A stretch of DNA of 64,000 nt from Kaistia soli DSM 19436 (GTDB lineage Bacteria; Pseudomonadota; Alphaproteobacteria; Rhizobiales; Kaistiaceae). A program made the translations under genes and the position numbers. Where the stretch lies: assembly GCF_900129325.1 (NCBI RefSeq), contig NZ_FQUP01000001.1:1882497-1946496 (forward strand), given 5' to 3'. This document shows, in pieces, positions 41,529-51,369 of the stretch. The first letter of the stretch is position 1. Each line of letters opens with the position of its first letter. Under the pieces are notes generated by a model that had not been told where the DNA came from, did no database searches, and worked only from the letters and a program-made list of their open reading frames with translations.

Positions 41529-42695
41529 CTAGGGAGTCGGCGACACGTTCGTTGGCGCGGATGGAGTGCCGTCCTTCGCCGCGACCAGCACTTCCACTTC
41601 GCGGTCGCGGCCGGCTTCGACGGTGAAGTTGCGCTCGTGGATCTGGTTGTCGTGCTTGGCGACGGCGGTGTAGTCGCCGATCGCGAGGACGACGTCCGGA
41701 AAGGCGCCGACGCTGTCGAAGACGCTATCGCCGCCCGGCGTCAGTACCGACCAGGACGTATTGGCGAGCGCCTCGCCACCGGAATCGGCAACCAGTTTCA
41801 GCGTGATGCGCGCCGCCTTCTGGAACAAGGTCGCCTCGACCAGCTTGCCGGCATCGACCTTGATGTCGGCGCGCACGGCAGCGTTGGCGTCGCCATAGCG
41901 GCTGACCACGTGATAGATTCCGGCCGTCAGGCGGACCAGTTGCTCGGGCGCAACATCGGAGGCGATCGGGGAGGTCTCCTGGTCGGTCTCGTCGGTGCCG
42001 GGATAGATGTCGAATTTGGACAGCGCCGGCGTGATCGGCAGATCCTTGCCGTTGACGGCTGTCAGCTTCAACCCGCCGGCATTGAGCACGAAGGTGTCGT
42101 GGCCGCCTTCTCCGGTGACCGACAGGGTGCGGGTCACGGCGGCCCGGCCATAGGCGGCGTTGACGATGTAATTGCCCGGCGGCAGGTCGAGGCGGACCGT
42201 GCCGCCGCGCTGCTCGCGGACCAGGGGCAAATGGCCGTCGCCGCCACGCTTCTCGGAGAAGACACGCCAGACCATGCCTGACGGTATGGCCGTGCCGTCA
42301 TCCGTGAGCTTGGCCTGAAGTTCGACGGCACGCGGATTGACGCGCGCCGGCGCCTGGCGCGGCGCGGTCGGGAAGGCCGGCTTCAGCAAGGCACCCGGAT
42401 CGATGGGCGTCGGCAGGAGGGGCGCGAGCGGCAGGGGGGCCGTCGGGGCCGGGGACGTCGACAGGCCGGCTCCGGACAGATCCGGCATGCTCAGCGTGTC
42501 GGATGTCGGTGCAGAGGGAATGTCGATCGGGGGTACGGGGTCGTTGTTGAGCGGGGCGGCGTTGATGCCCGCACCGCCATTCGGGGCGAAACCCGGCCCG
42601 GGGCCGCCCGCCGGTGACTGCGCAAGAGCCGCGAGCGGGCTGATCGCCAGTAGTGTCGCGGCAATACAGGCAGCAAGGCCGCGCTTCATCAGCAT
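41529..42695 (-). CDS. Hypothetical secreted beta-domain protein
   Basis: A 388-residue exported protein. A signal peptide (KRGLAACIAATLLAISPLAALAQS) is followed by a proline- and glycine-rich linker (about 30-110). Three repeat-like beta-sandwich segments follow, each ending in forms such as LDLPPGNYIVNAAYG, LTAGIYHVVSRYG and LAIGDYTAVAKHD. These recall carboxypeptidase regulatory-like/prealbumin folds. ATG 42695 is used. An upstream ATG at 42734 would add 13 residues but has poor ribosome spacing. Function is unknown. It may bind envelope components. Confidence 0.6.
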   Translation of the reverse strand: MLMKRGLAACIAATLLAISPLAALAQSPAGGPGPGFAPNGGAGINAAPLNNDPVPPIDIPSAPTSDTLSMPDLSGAGLSTSPAPTAPLPLAPLLPTPIDPGALLKPAFPTAPRQAPARVNPRAVELQAKLTDDGTAIPSGMVWRVFSEKRGGDGHLPLVREQRGGTVRLDLPPGNYIVNAAYGRAAVTRTLSVTGEGGHDTFVLNAGGLKLTAVNGKDLPITPALSKFDIYPGTDETDQETSPIASDVAPEQLVRLTAGIYHVVSRYGDANAAVRADIKVDAGKLVEATLFQKAARITLKLVADSGGEALANTSWSVLTPGGDSVFDSVGAFPDVVLAIGDYTAVAKHDNQIHERNFTVEAGRDREVEVLVAAKDGTPSAPTNVSPTP

Positions 42696-42894
42696 CGATC
42701 GTCCCGAGCGAGGTTCCAACTGCGTTCTGGCCATGCTCCCCTTAGAACCGAAGAAGGGTGGCGATTTCAAGACCTGCACGCCCGGCAACGAGGGTTGCAT
42801 TGGCCGCGGATTCGTCCGATCAGTCGGACACACCACGCTTCCCGCGCCGGCTTGACGCCTGCGCCTTATGCAGAATCTCCGAGATCCGAGAGAC

Positions 42895-43470
42895 ATGACC
42901 GATACACTGACGCTTCTGAAGACGCGCCGATCGATCCCTGCCGTCAATATCGTCGAGCCTGGCCCCTCTGCCGCGCAGATCGAGGAGATGCTGACGATCG
43001 CGGCCCGCGTGCCGGATCATGGCAAGCTGGTGCCGTTCCGCTTCGTGCTGTTCGAAGGTGAGGCGCGTGCGGCCGCCGGCGCGGCGACGGCGGCGCTTCT
43101 TGCGGCGCGTCGGCCGGATGCCGATCCGAAGCTGATCGCGGCGGAAGCCAATCGCTTCTCCCGCTCGCCGCTGGTCGTCGCGGTGGTGAGCCGTGCCGCG
43201 CCGCACGTCAAGATTCCCGAGTGGGAGCAATTGCTGGCGGCCGCCGCCGCAGCCATGAACCTGATGATCGCCGCGAACGCCATGGGTTTTGCGACGCAAT
43301 GGCTGACCGAATGGGTGACCTATGATGCCGAGGCGCGTGCCCTGCTCGGGCTGGCAGAGGCCGAGCGCCTTGTCGGCCTCATCCATGTCGGCACCCCCGA
43401 TATTCCGCCTTTCGAGCGGCCGCGGCCGGCGCTTGCCGATATCGTCACGCGGTGGAGCCCGCCGGCCTGA
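42895..43470 (+). CDS. Nitroreductase family protein
   Basis: A 191-residue FMN-dependent nitroreductase of the YdjA/RutE-like branch. RRSIPAVNIVEPGPS is the N-terminal FMN-binding start, PDHGKLVPFRFVLFEG the next contact, and WLTEWVTYDAEARALLGL the C-terminal core. ATG 42895 is preferred. The physiological substrate is unknown. It is not linked to a regulator. Confidence 0.85.
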   Translation: MTDTLTLLKTRRSIPAVNIVEPGPSAAQIEEMLTIAARVPDHGKLVPFRFVLFEGEARAAAGAATAALLAARRPDADPKLIAAEANRFSRSPLVVAVVSRAAPHVKIPEWEQLLAAAAAAMNLMIAANAMGFATQWLTEWVTYDAEARALLGLAEAERLVGLIHVGTPDIPPFERPRPALADIVTRWSPPA

Positions 43471-43479
43471 CTTCGCCGG

Positions 43480-43494
43480 TTAACCTCCCGTTAT
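43480..43494. promoter_or_regulatory. CtrA-like box upstream of DUF2336 gene
   Basis: TTAACCTCCCGTTAT matches TTAA-N7-TTAA except for the last base. It lies 92 nt before the DUF2336 start. It is weaker than the box at 28862, and binding is unproven. Confidence 0.4.
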
Positions 43495-43585
43495 GGTTGA
43501 CGGAACATTAATCCATTGATGCTCAGATCGGCCCAAAGCAGCCGCGATCTCTAAGGTCGGCTGCACCGTTCGGGTCGGGGGCTTC

Positions 43586-44728
43586 ATGATCGTCCGTCAA
43601 TTCCTGGAGTGGCTTGAAACGGCTCCGGCCGGGCGCCGCGCCGAGGCAGCGCATGCCATGGCGCGCGCCTATCTCTATTCCGAGGTCGATAGCGAAGCGC
43701 GCGCCGACATGGAAGCGGCGATGACCGTCCTGCTCGATGATCCCGCTACGGAGGTGCGCTATGCGCTCGCCGATGCGCTGGCGGTCGATGCACGGGCGCC
43801 GCGCCATATCATCCTGACTCTGGCCGGCGACCACATCGATATCGCTGGCTTGGTGCTCACCTGCTCGCCAACCTTCATCGATCCAGAACTCGTCGACATC
43901 GTGGCCGCCGCGGATGGTGCGCGGCAGGCGGCGATCGCGGCCCGGCTTCCGGTGAGCCGCGCCGTGGCAGCAGCCATTGCCGAGGTTGGCGAGGCGGAAG
44001 CCTGTATGGCGCTGCTCGACAATCCGGACTCATCAATCGCCGCGATCAGCCTTGCCCGGCTCGCCGAGCGCCATGGCGAAGACGCATCGATCCGCGACCG
44101 GCTTCTGGAGCGTGCCGACCTGCCGCCCGATATCCGGCAGATGCTGATCCGCCGTCTCGGCGATCGTCTCGGCGCCTTCGTTGCCGCCAAGGCCTGGATC
44201 GCCCCGGATCGCGCGCGGTTCGTCACGCGCGATGCTTGCGAGCGGGCGACAATCGCCATCGCCGCCGAATCGGCCACCGAGGATCTTGGCGCGCTGGTCG
44301 AGCATCTGCGCGTCACCGGCCAGCTCACGACGGCCCTGCTGCTGCGGGCAGTCTGCGCCGGCAATATCGACCTCTTCGAAGCCGCGCTCGCCATTCTCTC
44401 GCGCATTCCGGAGGGCCGCGTCGCCGGTCTGGTGCGCTCGGGGCGACCAGCTGCATTGCGGGCTATCTACAAGAAGGCGGGCCTTCCGGCCTCGGCTTTC
44501 GATGCCTTCGCCGCGGCCATCGAGACGGCACGCGAGGCAGCGCGGGAGGCGCAGCCTGTCGGCCGCCACGCATTGGCGCGGCGTACCGTCGAGCGGGTCA
44601 TGGAGCGCTACAGGGCGATCACGGACGGCGAGGCGAACGAACTTCTCGCCATGCTGCGCCGCTACGCAGCAGAGGAGGCGCGCGAGAGTGCGCGCGCCGT
44701 TGCCCGGGCCGTACGCAGCGCCGCCTAG
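43586..44728 (+). CDS. DUF2336 domain protein
   Basis: A 380-residue helical repeat protein of the DUF2336 family common in Rhizobiales and Caulobacterales. Several HEAT-like pieces are visible: [32 protein letters not shown] and [21 protein letters not shown]. Cytosolic, with no signal. The role is unknown. The C-terminal end overlaps the convergent nadK gene by 4 nt. A CtrA-like box upstream hints at cell-cycle control, by inference only. Confidence 0.75.
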   Translation: MIVRQFLEWLETAPAGRRAEAAHAMARAYLYSEVDSEARADMEAAMTVLLDDPATEVRYALADALAVDARAPRHIILTLAGDHIDIAGLVLTCSPTFIDPELVDIVAAADGARQAAIAARLPVSRAVAAAIAEVGEAEACMALLDNPDSSIAAISLARLAERHGEDASIRDRLLERADLPPDIRQMLIRRLGDRLGAFVAAKAWIAPDRARFVTRDACERATIAIAAESATEDLGALVEHLRVTGQLTTALLLRAVCAGNIDLFEAALAILSRIPEGRVAGLVRSGRPAALRAIYKKAGLPASAFDAFAAAIETAREAAREAQPVGRHALARRTVERVMERYRAITDGEANELLAMLRRYAAEEARESARAVARAVRSAA

Positions 44729-45507
44729 TAGCGGAACTGCTCGGTCAGGATGCGCTCGTCCCAGCTATGGCCCGGATCGAAAAGGATCAGGCTCTTGGCG
44801 CGGCGATCCTGGCGCACCACGATCTTCAGCACCGACTTGATTTCCGTGTGATCGGCGACGGCGTTCACGGGACGCTTTTCGGGCTCCAGCACTTCGAGCG
44901 TAACGCGGACCCGATCCGGAATCAGCGCGCCGCGCCAAAGCCGGGGCCGGAACGCGCTGATCGGCGTCAGCGCCAGCAAGGGTGCATGGATCGGCAGGAT
45001 CGGGCCGTGCGCCGAGAGGTTATAGGCCGTCGAGCCGGCTGGCGTCGCCACGAGCACGCCGTCGCCGCTCAGTTCCTCGAGGCGAACGCGCTCATCGATT
45101 GAGATGCGCAGCTTGGCCGTCTGATAGGACTGGCGAAAGAGCGAAACTTCATTGATCGCATAGGCGCGGTGCTCGTTGCCTTGCTGGTCGAGCGCATCCA
45201 TCTGCAGCGGATGCAGCGTCGAGGCGATGGCCGCGCGAACGCGTTCGCGCAGTTCATCCTCGCGAAACTCGTTCATCAGGAAGCCGACCGAGCCGCGGTT
45301 CATGCCGTAGATCGGCTTGCCGGAATTCATGAAGCGGTGGAGCATCTGCAGCATGAAGCCATCGCCGCCGAGCGCGATGATGACGTCGGCTTGTTCGGGA
45401 TCGGCACTCTCATAGAGAGACTTCAGCCGCGCCTCGGCGGCCGCCGCCTCGGGCGTGCCGCTCGCGATGAACGCAAGCGCGCCGCCGAACAATTCCTGCT
45501 TGGCCAT
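44725..45507 (-). CDS. nadK: NAD kinase
   Basis: A 260-residue enzyme producing NADP from NAD and ATP. The GGDG motif is in [15 protein letters not shown], and NE in AINEVSLFR is the NAD-binding signature. [21 protein letters not shown] is the conserved glycine-rich/Ser-Thr region. The length is normal for alphaproteobacteria. It converges with DUF2336 with a 4-nt overlap. Confidence 0.93.
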   Translation of the reverse strand: MAKQELFGGALAFIASGTPEAAAAEARLKSLYESADPEQADVIIALGGDGFMLQMLHRFMNSGKPIYGMNRGSVGFLMNEFREDELRERVRAAIASTLHPLQMDALDQQGNEHRAYAINEVSLFRQSYQTAKLRISIDERVRLEELSGDGVLVATPAGSTAYNLSAHGPILPIHAPLLALTPISAFRPRLWRGALIPDRVRVTLEVLEPEKRPVNAVADHTEIKSVLKIVVRQDRRAKSLILFDPGHSWDERILTEQFRY

Positions 45508-45545
45508 GACCGAATGCCGCCCCTTTGCCCCGTCGGAGCCTTGTA

Positions 45546-46238
45546 TCAGACGATCGTGACGCGCAGCGCGCCGACAGTTTCGATTTCAGCCTCGATGACA
45601 TTGCCGCGCTGCAGATCGCCGACCCCGGCCGGTGTGCCCGTGAAAATGAGATCTCCGGCTTCGAGCGTGAACCAGCGTGAGAGGTGGGCGATGATCTCGG
45701 GCACCGTCCAGATCATGTCGGCAATGTCGCCGTCCTGGCGCAGGTCGCCATCGACGCTTGCCGTGAGGCGCCCCTTGGTCGGATGGCCGATCGCCGCGGC
45801 CGGTTGGATCGCGCCGACCGGCGCCGATTGCGCAAAGGCCTTCGCGGTCTCCCAAGGCCGTCCGGCCTTCTTCAGGTCTGCCTGCACGTCCCGGCGCGTC
45901 AGGTCGAGCCCGACGGCGTAGCCATAGACATGGCCGAGCGCAGCGCCGATCGCGATATCCTTTCCGCCGCGTCCGATTGCCACGACCAGTTCGGCCTCGT
46001 GATGCAACTCCTCGGTCAGCGGCGGATAGGGGACCTCGCCCGGACCGACGACATCGCCGGCGTTCTTTTGAAAGAAGAAGGGTGGTTCGCGATCGGGGTC
46101 ATGCCCCATCTCACGGGCATGGGCGGCATAATTGCGGCCGACGCAGAAGACGCGGCGGATAGGAAATCGCGCGTCGAGACCAACGACCGGAAGCGAGACG
46201 ACCGGCGGCGGGGCCACCACGTAACTGGGCTCGGGCAT
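45546..46238 (-). CDS. Fumarylacetoacetate hydrolase family protein
   Basis: A 230-residue FAH-superfamily protein. The fold and metal-binding motifs are visible: [14 protein letters not shown] at the start, then [11 protein letters not shown] and [14 protein letters not shown] (Glu and Asp ligands), and FTGTPAGVG at the C-terminus. This short form resembles YcgM/FAHD1-like acylpyruvase or oxaloacetate decarboxylase. ATG 46238 follows AGGA. It lies 38 nt past the nadK start on the same strand. Confidence 0.85.
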   Translation of the reverse strand: MPEPSYVVAPPPVVSLPVVGLDARFPIRRVFCVGRNYAAHAREMGHDPDREPPFFFQKNAGDVVGPGEVPYPPLTEELHHEAELVVAIGRGGKDIAIGAALGHVYGYAVGLDLTRRDVQADLKKAGRPWETAKAFAQSAPVGAIQPAAAIGHPTKGRLTASVDGDLRQDGDIADMIWTVPEIIAHLSRWFTLEAGDLIFTGTPAGVGDLQRGNVIEAEIETVGALRVTIV

Positions 46239-46404
46239 CGCGGATCCTGTCCATCTGCCGTGTTCAAAATGTGCGACACTGTCGGCGAGGCGTCGGCGAG
46301 ATGCAAGGCTGCGCCGCCCCGTCGCGGCGGTTCGAGGTTGCGGCCAAGCGGCGCGACGGCTAGGAAGTCGGCCCGTCCCTGACCCCATCGAGGCTCGTTC
46401 ATCC

Positions 46405-47265
46405 ATGCCGGCCGCGCCAGCACGCTTCGTGCTCACCCTTTCCTGCGGCGATCGCCGCGGCATCGTCGCGGCAGTTGCCAATTCGATCGCCTCGCAGGAC
46501 TGCAACATCGTCGAGAGCGCGCAATATGGCGATCCCGACAGCGGCCGCTTCTTCATGCGCGTCGCCTTCGCGGCGCCTGATACGGTGACCAAGGCGAGCT
46601 TCACGAGCGGCTTCCTGCCGGTCGCGACCGGTTACGGCTTCGACTGGCAACTGCATGATCTCTCGGTCAAGCCGCGCGTCATGATCCTCGTCTCGAAGCT
46701 CGGCCATTGCCTCAACGACCTGCTCTACCGCAACTCCATCGGCCAGCTGCCGATGGACCTCGTTTCGGTGGTTTCCAATCACGAGACGATGCGCCGACGC
46801 GTCGAGGGGGAGGGGCTGCCGTTCCATTTCATTCCGGTTGATGGGCGCAGCAAGGCCGAGCAGGAGGCCGAGGTGCTTGGTCTCATCGAGGGCGAGCGCA
46901 TCGATCTCGTCGTGCTCGCGCGTTACATGCAGGTGCTTTCGGACAGCATGACCGACAAGCTGGCCGGCCGCGTGATCAACATCCACCACTCGTTCCTGCC
47001 AAGCTTCAAGGGCGCCAAGCCCTATCACCGCGCCCACGAGCGCGGCGTGAAGCTGATCGGCGCCACCGCCCACTATGTGACGGCCGAACTCGACGAGGGT
47101 CCTATCATCGAGCAGGATGTCGGCCGCGTCGACCACGCGATGTCGGCCGAGGAGATGGTCGCCATCGGCCGCGACATCGAGAACACCGTGCTGGCACGGG
47201 CGATCAAGTTCCACCTCGAACATCGGGTTCTTCTCAATGGATCGCGCACCGTCGTCTTCCGCTGA
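46405..47265 (+). CDS. purU: Formyltetrahydrofolate deformylase
   Basis: A 286-residue enzyme releasing formate from 10-formyl-THF. An N-terminal ACT-like region ([22 protein letters not shown]) is followed by the formyltransferase-fold domain ([22 protein letters not shown] and [35 protein letters not shown] with catalytic HHSFLP and His, Asp nearby). folD starts inside its last 29 nt. Together they link one-carbon and purine metabolism. Confidence 0.93.
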   Translation: MPAAPARFVLTLSCGDRRGIVAAVANSIASQDCNIVESAQYGDPDSGRFFMRVAFAAPDTVTKASFTSGFLPVATGYGFDWQLHDLSVKPRVMILVSKLGHCLNDLLYRNSIGQLPMDLVSVVSNHETMRRRVEGEGLPFHFIPVDGRSKAEQEAEVLGLIEGERIDLVVLARYMQVLSDSMTDKLAGRVINIHHSFLPSFKGAKPYHRAHERGVKLIGATAHYVTAELDEGPIIEQDVGRVDHAMSAEEMVAIGRDIENTVLARAIKFHLEHRVLLNGSRTVVFR

Positions 47266-48154
47266 TGCCGCCAAGGTGATCGACGGCAAGGCCGTCGCCG
47301 CCGAGGTGACATCGATGATCAAGCAGGCGGTCGTCGCCTCCGGCCTGAAGCCCGGCCTCGCCGTGGTGCTGGTCGGCGAAGATCCCGCCAGCCAGGTTTA
47401 TGTCGGCGCGAAGGGCCGCAAGGCCGAGGAACTCGGCTTCCATTCCGTGCAGCACACGCTTTCGGCCGCAACCAGCGAGGCGGATGTGCTGGCGCTCGTT
47501 CGGGCGCTCAATGCCGATCCTGCGATCCACGGCATTCTGGTCCAGCTTCCATTGCCGGGTCATATCAATGCCGCCGCAGTTCTCGAGACGATCGATCCGG
47601 CCAAGGACGTCGACGGATTTCACCCGATCAATGTCGGGCGCCTCGCCATCGGCGAACCCGAACGGGCCCTCATCTCTTGTACCCCCGCCGGTTGCCTGCT
47701 GCTGATCAAACGCGCAGTTGGTCGCCCGCTTGCCGGCCTCGATGCTCTGGTGATCGGTCGCTCCAACATCGTCGGCAAGCCGATGGCCCAGTTGCTCCTC
47801 CAGGAAAGCTGCACCGTCACCATCGCTCATTCAAAGAGCCGCGATCTCGCCGCCCTGGCACGCCGCGCCGACATTCTCGTCGCTGCGGTTGGTCGTCCGG
47901 AAATGGTGCGGGGCGATTGGGTGAAGGAAGGCGCCGTGGTGATCGATGTCGGAATGAATCGCATTCCGGCACCAGAGCGCGGTGCGGGCAAGACGCGGCT
48001 GGTGGGCGATGTCGCCTATACCGAAGCTTCGCTGCGTGCGTCAGCGATCACGCCCGTGCCGGGCGGTGTCGGGCCGATGACGATCGCAATGCTGATGGCC
48101 AATACGTTGACGGCTGCCTGCCGCGCGGCTGGCATTCAGCCGCCGCACTTTTGA
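47237..48154 (+). CDS. folD: Methylenetetrahydrofolate dehydrogenase/cyclohydrolase
   Basis: A 305-residue bifunctional NADP-dependent enzyme, interconverting methylene-, methenyl- and formyl-THF. Catalytic Lys is in [21 protein letters not shown], and [11 protein letters not shown] and [10 protein letters not shown] are conserved. The dinucleotide-binding segment is [17 protein letters not shown], ending in [19 protein letters not shown] 47237 lies 29 nt inside purU, so the pair is likely translationally coupled. The role matches its upstream partner. Confidence 0.95.
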   Translation: MDRAPSSSADAAKVIDGKAVAAEVTSMIKQAVVASGLKPGLAVVLVGEDPASQVYVGAKGRKAEELGFHSVQHTLSAATSEADVLALVRALNADPAIHGILVQLPLPGHINAAAVLETIDPAKDVDGFHPINVGRLAIGEPERALISCTPAGCLLLIKRAVGRPLAGLDALVIGRSNIVGKPMAQLLLQESCTVTIAHSKSRDLAALARRADILVAAVGRPEMVRGDWVKEGAVVIDVGMNRIPAPERGAGKTRLVGDVAYTEASLRASAITPVPGGVGPMTIAMLMANTLTAACRAAGIQPPHF

Positions 48155-48158
48155 ATGC

Positions 48159-48184
48159 GCGGGGGCGGCTGCTGCCGTCCCCGC
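48159..48184. terminator. Terminator hairpin between folD and hypothetical gene
   Basis: GCGGGGGCGGC (48159-48169) pairs with GCCGTCCCCGC (48174-48184) with one G-U pair and a 4-nt loop. It lies 4 nt after the folD stop and 17 nt before the end of the convergent gene. No T-run is present. Confidence 0.55.
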
Positions 48185-48201
48185 AAAGTTCCCCTCGTCG
48201 C

Positions 48202-48918
48202 CTAGATGCGCTTCAGCATTCGGCAGAGCGAAACCAGCCCATCGTCATAGCCGCCCGGCTGCATCAGAATGCTGCCACAGCGCTTCTTCATGGCCGCCTG
48301 CTCGGCCCGATCGAGGTTCGAGTAGTCGCGAACCAGCTGGGCAGGGACGCGGACATTGCCACGGGCATTTCCTCCGCTACCGGAGTTACCGGATCCGCCA
48401 AGACCGCCACCCGGGACGAGGATGCCGGAGCCGCCGCCCGAGCCATTGCTGCCCATGCCGCCATTGCCGGAGGCGACCCCGCCAACGCCGTTGCCCCCGG
48501 TTCCGCCGCCCGAGCCGCCGCCATTGCCCGAGCCGCCGCCATTCGATCCACCGAGGCCACCGAGGCCGACCGCAGCGCTGACATTCGTATTGCCGCCAAG
48601 CGCCGTCGTGCCGACATTCGTCCCGGCGTTGACAGCACCGCTGCCGATATTCGCGGTGACATTGGCATTGGTGTTGCCGCCGAGCGCGCCCGTATTGGCA
48701 TTGGCGGTCGCGTTGGCGACATTGCCGCCGCCACCGCCGACCGTCGCATTGACGTTGGCATTGGTGTTGGCGACCGTGTTGGCGGTTACATTGGCGTTGA
48801 GACCGCCGTTCTGCCCCTGACCGACACTGACATTCACGCCCGCGACGCCGACATCGAGAGCGGAAGCCGAAACGGACGAGAGGCAGAGGATTGCCGCGAT
48901 TGTAGCGATTCTGGTCAT
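48202..48918 (-). CDS. Asn/Gly-rich repetitive exported protein
   Basis: A 238-residue exported protein. A Sec signal peptide (IATIAAILCLSSVSASA) precedes about 85 residues of Asn/Val/Ala-rich repeats (NANVTANTVANTNANV-type). About 55 Gly/Ser/Asn-rich residues follow. A conserved-looking C-terminal segment comes last, NLDRAEQAAMKKRCGS and LVSLCRMLKRI with two Cys. AGGGAG precedes the ATG. Low-complexity regions make homology weak. It may be a surface or envelope structural protein. Similar C-terminal Cys segments occur in small Rhizobiales secreted proteins, from memory. Confidence 0.6.
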   Translation of the reverse strand: MTRIATIAAILCLSSVSASALDVGVAGVNVSVGQGQNGGLNANVTANTVANTNANVNATVGGGGGNVANATANANTGALGGNTNANVTANIGSGAVNAGTNVGTTALGGNTNVSAAVGLGGLGGSNGGGSGNGGGSGGGTGGNGVGGVASGNGGMGSNGSGGGSGILVPGGGLGGSGNSGSGGNARGNVRVPAQLVRDYSNLDRAEQAAMKKRCGSILMQPGGYDDGLVSLCRMLKRI

Positions 48919-49160
48919 GATCTTCTCCCTTCGGTTCGGACTTCGCCTTGGAAGTCCGCGCCGGTCGCGGGGGCGGCCGGTGAAAATACAACCTCAGGCC
49001 TCAAATTCGGTTTCGCCCAAAGCCGGGTGAAGATGAAAACTGTCTGAACGCGTTTGCTAAGGTTCGCGGGTATTCGTGCGGCCGCGCTGCCCGGTGGGGT
49101 CAAATAACGCCATTGAGGTCGGGTGCGGCCAAGGTTACTGCAGGTTTGGAGGAAGCCTTC

Positions 49161-49607
49161 ATGACCTGGTTATTCCCGCCGCAGTTGGACAATCGTTTTC
49201 CGGGCCACCGCTTCGTCGTGGCGGCCTTTGCTTTACTCACGGCGCTCACAGTCGGACGCAGCCTGTTCCATATCTTCGCCCCCGACGGCGGAGCTCAATC
49301 AGTGGCGCATATCCCGCTTAGCAGCTATCCGGCACCGGCCGCGGATGCGGTCATCTTCCTGTTCTCGCTGTGGGGCCTGTCGCAGTTGATGATGGGCGCG
49401 ATCTACGTGATCGCCCTTCTGCGTTACCGATCCATCATCCCACTGCTGCTGGTCTTCGTGTTTGTCGAATATGCCGGCCGGTTGACCATCGGCCACCTCC
49501 GGGTCATCGAGACGACGGCGACCGCGCCCGGCTCGATCCTCGACTATGTCGTCGTGCCGCTGTCGCTGGTGCTGCTCTATTTCAGCCGGCCATTGTCCCG
49601 GCCATAA
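49161..49607 (+). CDS. Hypothetical membrane protein, four segments
   Basis: A 148-residue protein with four hydrophobic segments: FVVAAFALLTALTVGRSL, AADAVIFLFSLWGLSQLMMGAIYVIAL, SIIPLLLVFVFVEYAG and SILDYVVVPLSLVLLYFS. ATG 49161 follows GGAGG by about 8 nt. No family is recognised. It converges on the DMT transporter gene with a 20-nt gap. Confidence 0.65.
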   Translation: MTWLFPPQLDNRFPGHRFVVAAFALLTALTVGRSLFHIFAPDGGAQSVAHIPLSSYPAPAADAVIFLFSLWGLSQLMMGAIYVIALLRYRSIIPLLLVFVFVEYAGRLTIGHLRVIETTATAPGSILDYVVVPLSLVLLYFSRPLSRP

Positions 49608-49627
49608 GCCTTGAGGGCGTCTCTGGA

Positions 49628-50545
49628 TCACGGGCGCTCGATCAGCCTGACGTTCTTCCGGCCACGCCGCCGCTCGCGGTTCATGATGTAGAGGCCGCTG
49701 GCGATGACGATCAGGGCGCCGAGCACGACAAGCGGATCGATCCTGGTGCCGAACAGCAGATAGCCGTAACTGATCGCCCAGAGCATCATCGTGTATTGCA
49801 TCGGCGCGACGACGGAGGCCGGAGCCAGAGACAGCGACCGGACGATGAGGAACTGGCCGGATCCCATCAGGAGGCCGCCACAGGCAAAAAGCGCCATGTC
49901 GTGCAGCGTCGGCGTGCGGAACGTCAGGATCATGCCCGGCAGGCTGACGGCGATGAGCCCAGTCACCACCGCCAGAACCATGACGGCATGATGTTCGTCG
50001 CGGGCAATCCGGCGCATGACCAGCACCGTGAAGGCGCCGATGACGGCTGCGACGAGCGCGGCCGCATGTCCGAGATGGAGGGTCTCGAAGCCGGGCCGCA
50101 CCATCACAACGATGCCGATCAGTCCGACGATCACGGCTCCCCATCGATGCAGTCCAACGCGCTCTCCGAGAATGGGAATCGAAAGAACGGTGACGAGGAT
50201 CGGCGTGCAGAAGAAGATCGAATAGGTCTCGGCCAGCGGCAATTGGGAAAAGCTGAAGAAGCCGAAGATCGTTCCAGTGCCCGCCAGCAGGCCGCGGAGC
50301 ATCACAAGACGCGGATGTCGGACCCGGATATCGCGCAGCCCGCCTTCGCGTAGGAGCATGATCGCGAGCGGAATCAGCGCAAAGCTCGCCTGCGTCACCA
50401 CGAGCTGGAACACCGAGTAGTGCGATGACAGCACCTTCACGATGGCGTCGCTGGAAGCGAACATGAAATTTCCAGTGACCGCGGCTGCAAGGCCGAACAG
50501 CGTGCGCTCGGCATCGTTGTTGCCGATCTCAAGCACGGCGGTCAT
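49628..50545 (-). CDS. DMT superfamily transporter (EamA family)
   Basis: A 305-residue inner-membrane exporter with ten predicted membrane helices and two EamA halves (GLAAAVTGNFMFASSDAIVK in the first, HAAALVAAVIGAFTVLVMRRI in the second). The segment ETYSIFFCTPILVTVLSIPILGERV is typical of the conserved EamA loop. Likely exports a small metabolite or amino-acid derivative, which cannot be specified. It is isolated from other transport genes. Confidence 0.85.
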   Translation of the reverse strand: MTAVLEIGNNDAERTLFGLAAAVTGNFMFASSDAIVKVLSSHYSVFQLVVTQASFALIPLAIMLLREGGLRDIRVRHPRLVMLRGLLAGTGTIFGFFSFSQLPLAETYSIFFCTPILVTVLSIPILGERVGLHRWGAVIVGLIGIVVMVRPGFETLHLGHAAALVAAVIGAFTVLVMRRIARDEHHAVMVLAVVTGLIAVSLPGMILTFRTPTLHDMALFACGGLLMGSGQFLIVRSLSLAPASVVAPMQYTMMLWAISYGYLLFGTRIDPLVVLGALIVIASGLYIMNRERRRGRKNVRLIERP

Positions 50546-50843
50546 TGGCGGCCCCCACGGCGGCGCGATTTCAGGCAGGGCAGACCGGCAGCGTTCCGTC
50601 GGGCGACGGCACGCAAAGCAGCGGGGACAGGCACGAAGACCTCAGGCGGGCACGTGGACAGGAAGTCGTTTGGAAGAAGAACAGCGCAGCGGGTTTTCGC
50701 CCACGACTGGTATCTATGCTTGACTTCGACAGTAAGGCCACGTCAAGCCGGAAAGCCGGTGAAGATCTTGTTGCCGGACGGTGTGGCGGGAATGCCGCGC
50801 TGCCACGAGGGACAGGCGATGATCCCGGATTCTGGAAGGCTGC

Positions 50844-51260
50844 ATGGACCCGTTCACGATCGATCCGCGCATTCTCGGCGACAGCATGGCGGTAACCGAG
50901 CTTGGCCTTTGCTCCGTGCGCCTCATGGATGATGCGCGCTACCCGTGGCTGCTGCTTCTACCGCGCCGGTCGGGGCTCGAGCAGTTCACCGATCTCGAAG
51001 AGGCTGAATCCATTCTCATCACATCGGAAATCCGCGCGGCGGCGGCGGCGCTCCGCTCGGTGCTGCCGTTCGAACGTCTCAATGTCGGCGCGCTCGGCAA
51101 CATCGTTCGCCAGCTTCATATTCATGTGATCGGTCGCCGCGAGGGCGATTCGGCCTGGCCCGGTCCGGTGTGGGGGCACGGTTTGCGCGTGCCGCGCGAA
51201 ACGGCGCAAAATACTGTGATCGTTGAGCAACTGCGTTTTGCGTTCGGGAACGGGACATAG
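50844..51260 (+). CDS. HIT domain protein
   Basis: A 138-residue histidine-triad hydrolase-like protein. The HIT motif is in VRQLHIHVIGRREGDSAW, with Gln in place of the first His of HxHxH, a form seen in this subfamily. The remainder (DDARYPWLLLLPRRSGLEQFTDL) supports the fold. The family hydrolyses nucleoside phosphoramidates or dinucleoside polyphosphates. Its own activity is uncertain given the Gln. Confidence 0.8.
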   Translation: MDPFTIDPRILGDSMAVTELGLCSVRLMDDARYPWLLLLPRRSGLEQFTDLEEAESILITSEIRAAAAALRSVLPFERLNVGALGNIVRQLHIHVIGRREGDSAWPGPVWGHGLRVPRETAQNTVIVEQLRFAFGNGT

Positions 51261-51369
51261 CCGTCCATTAGCAGATTGCGGTCGAAAGGCAGGCCGCCGT
51301 AACCCGCTGTTAACCATGCTACCCGGACTCTGCATCAGGCAGGGCGCGTGACCTCTGGGGGGAGGCGGT

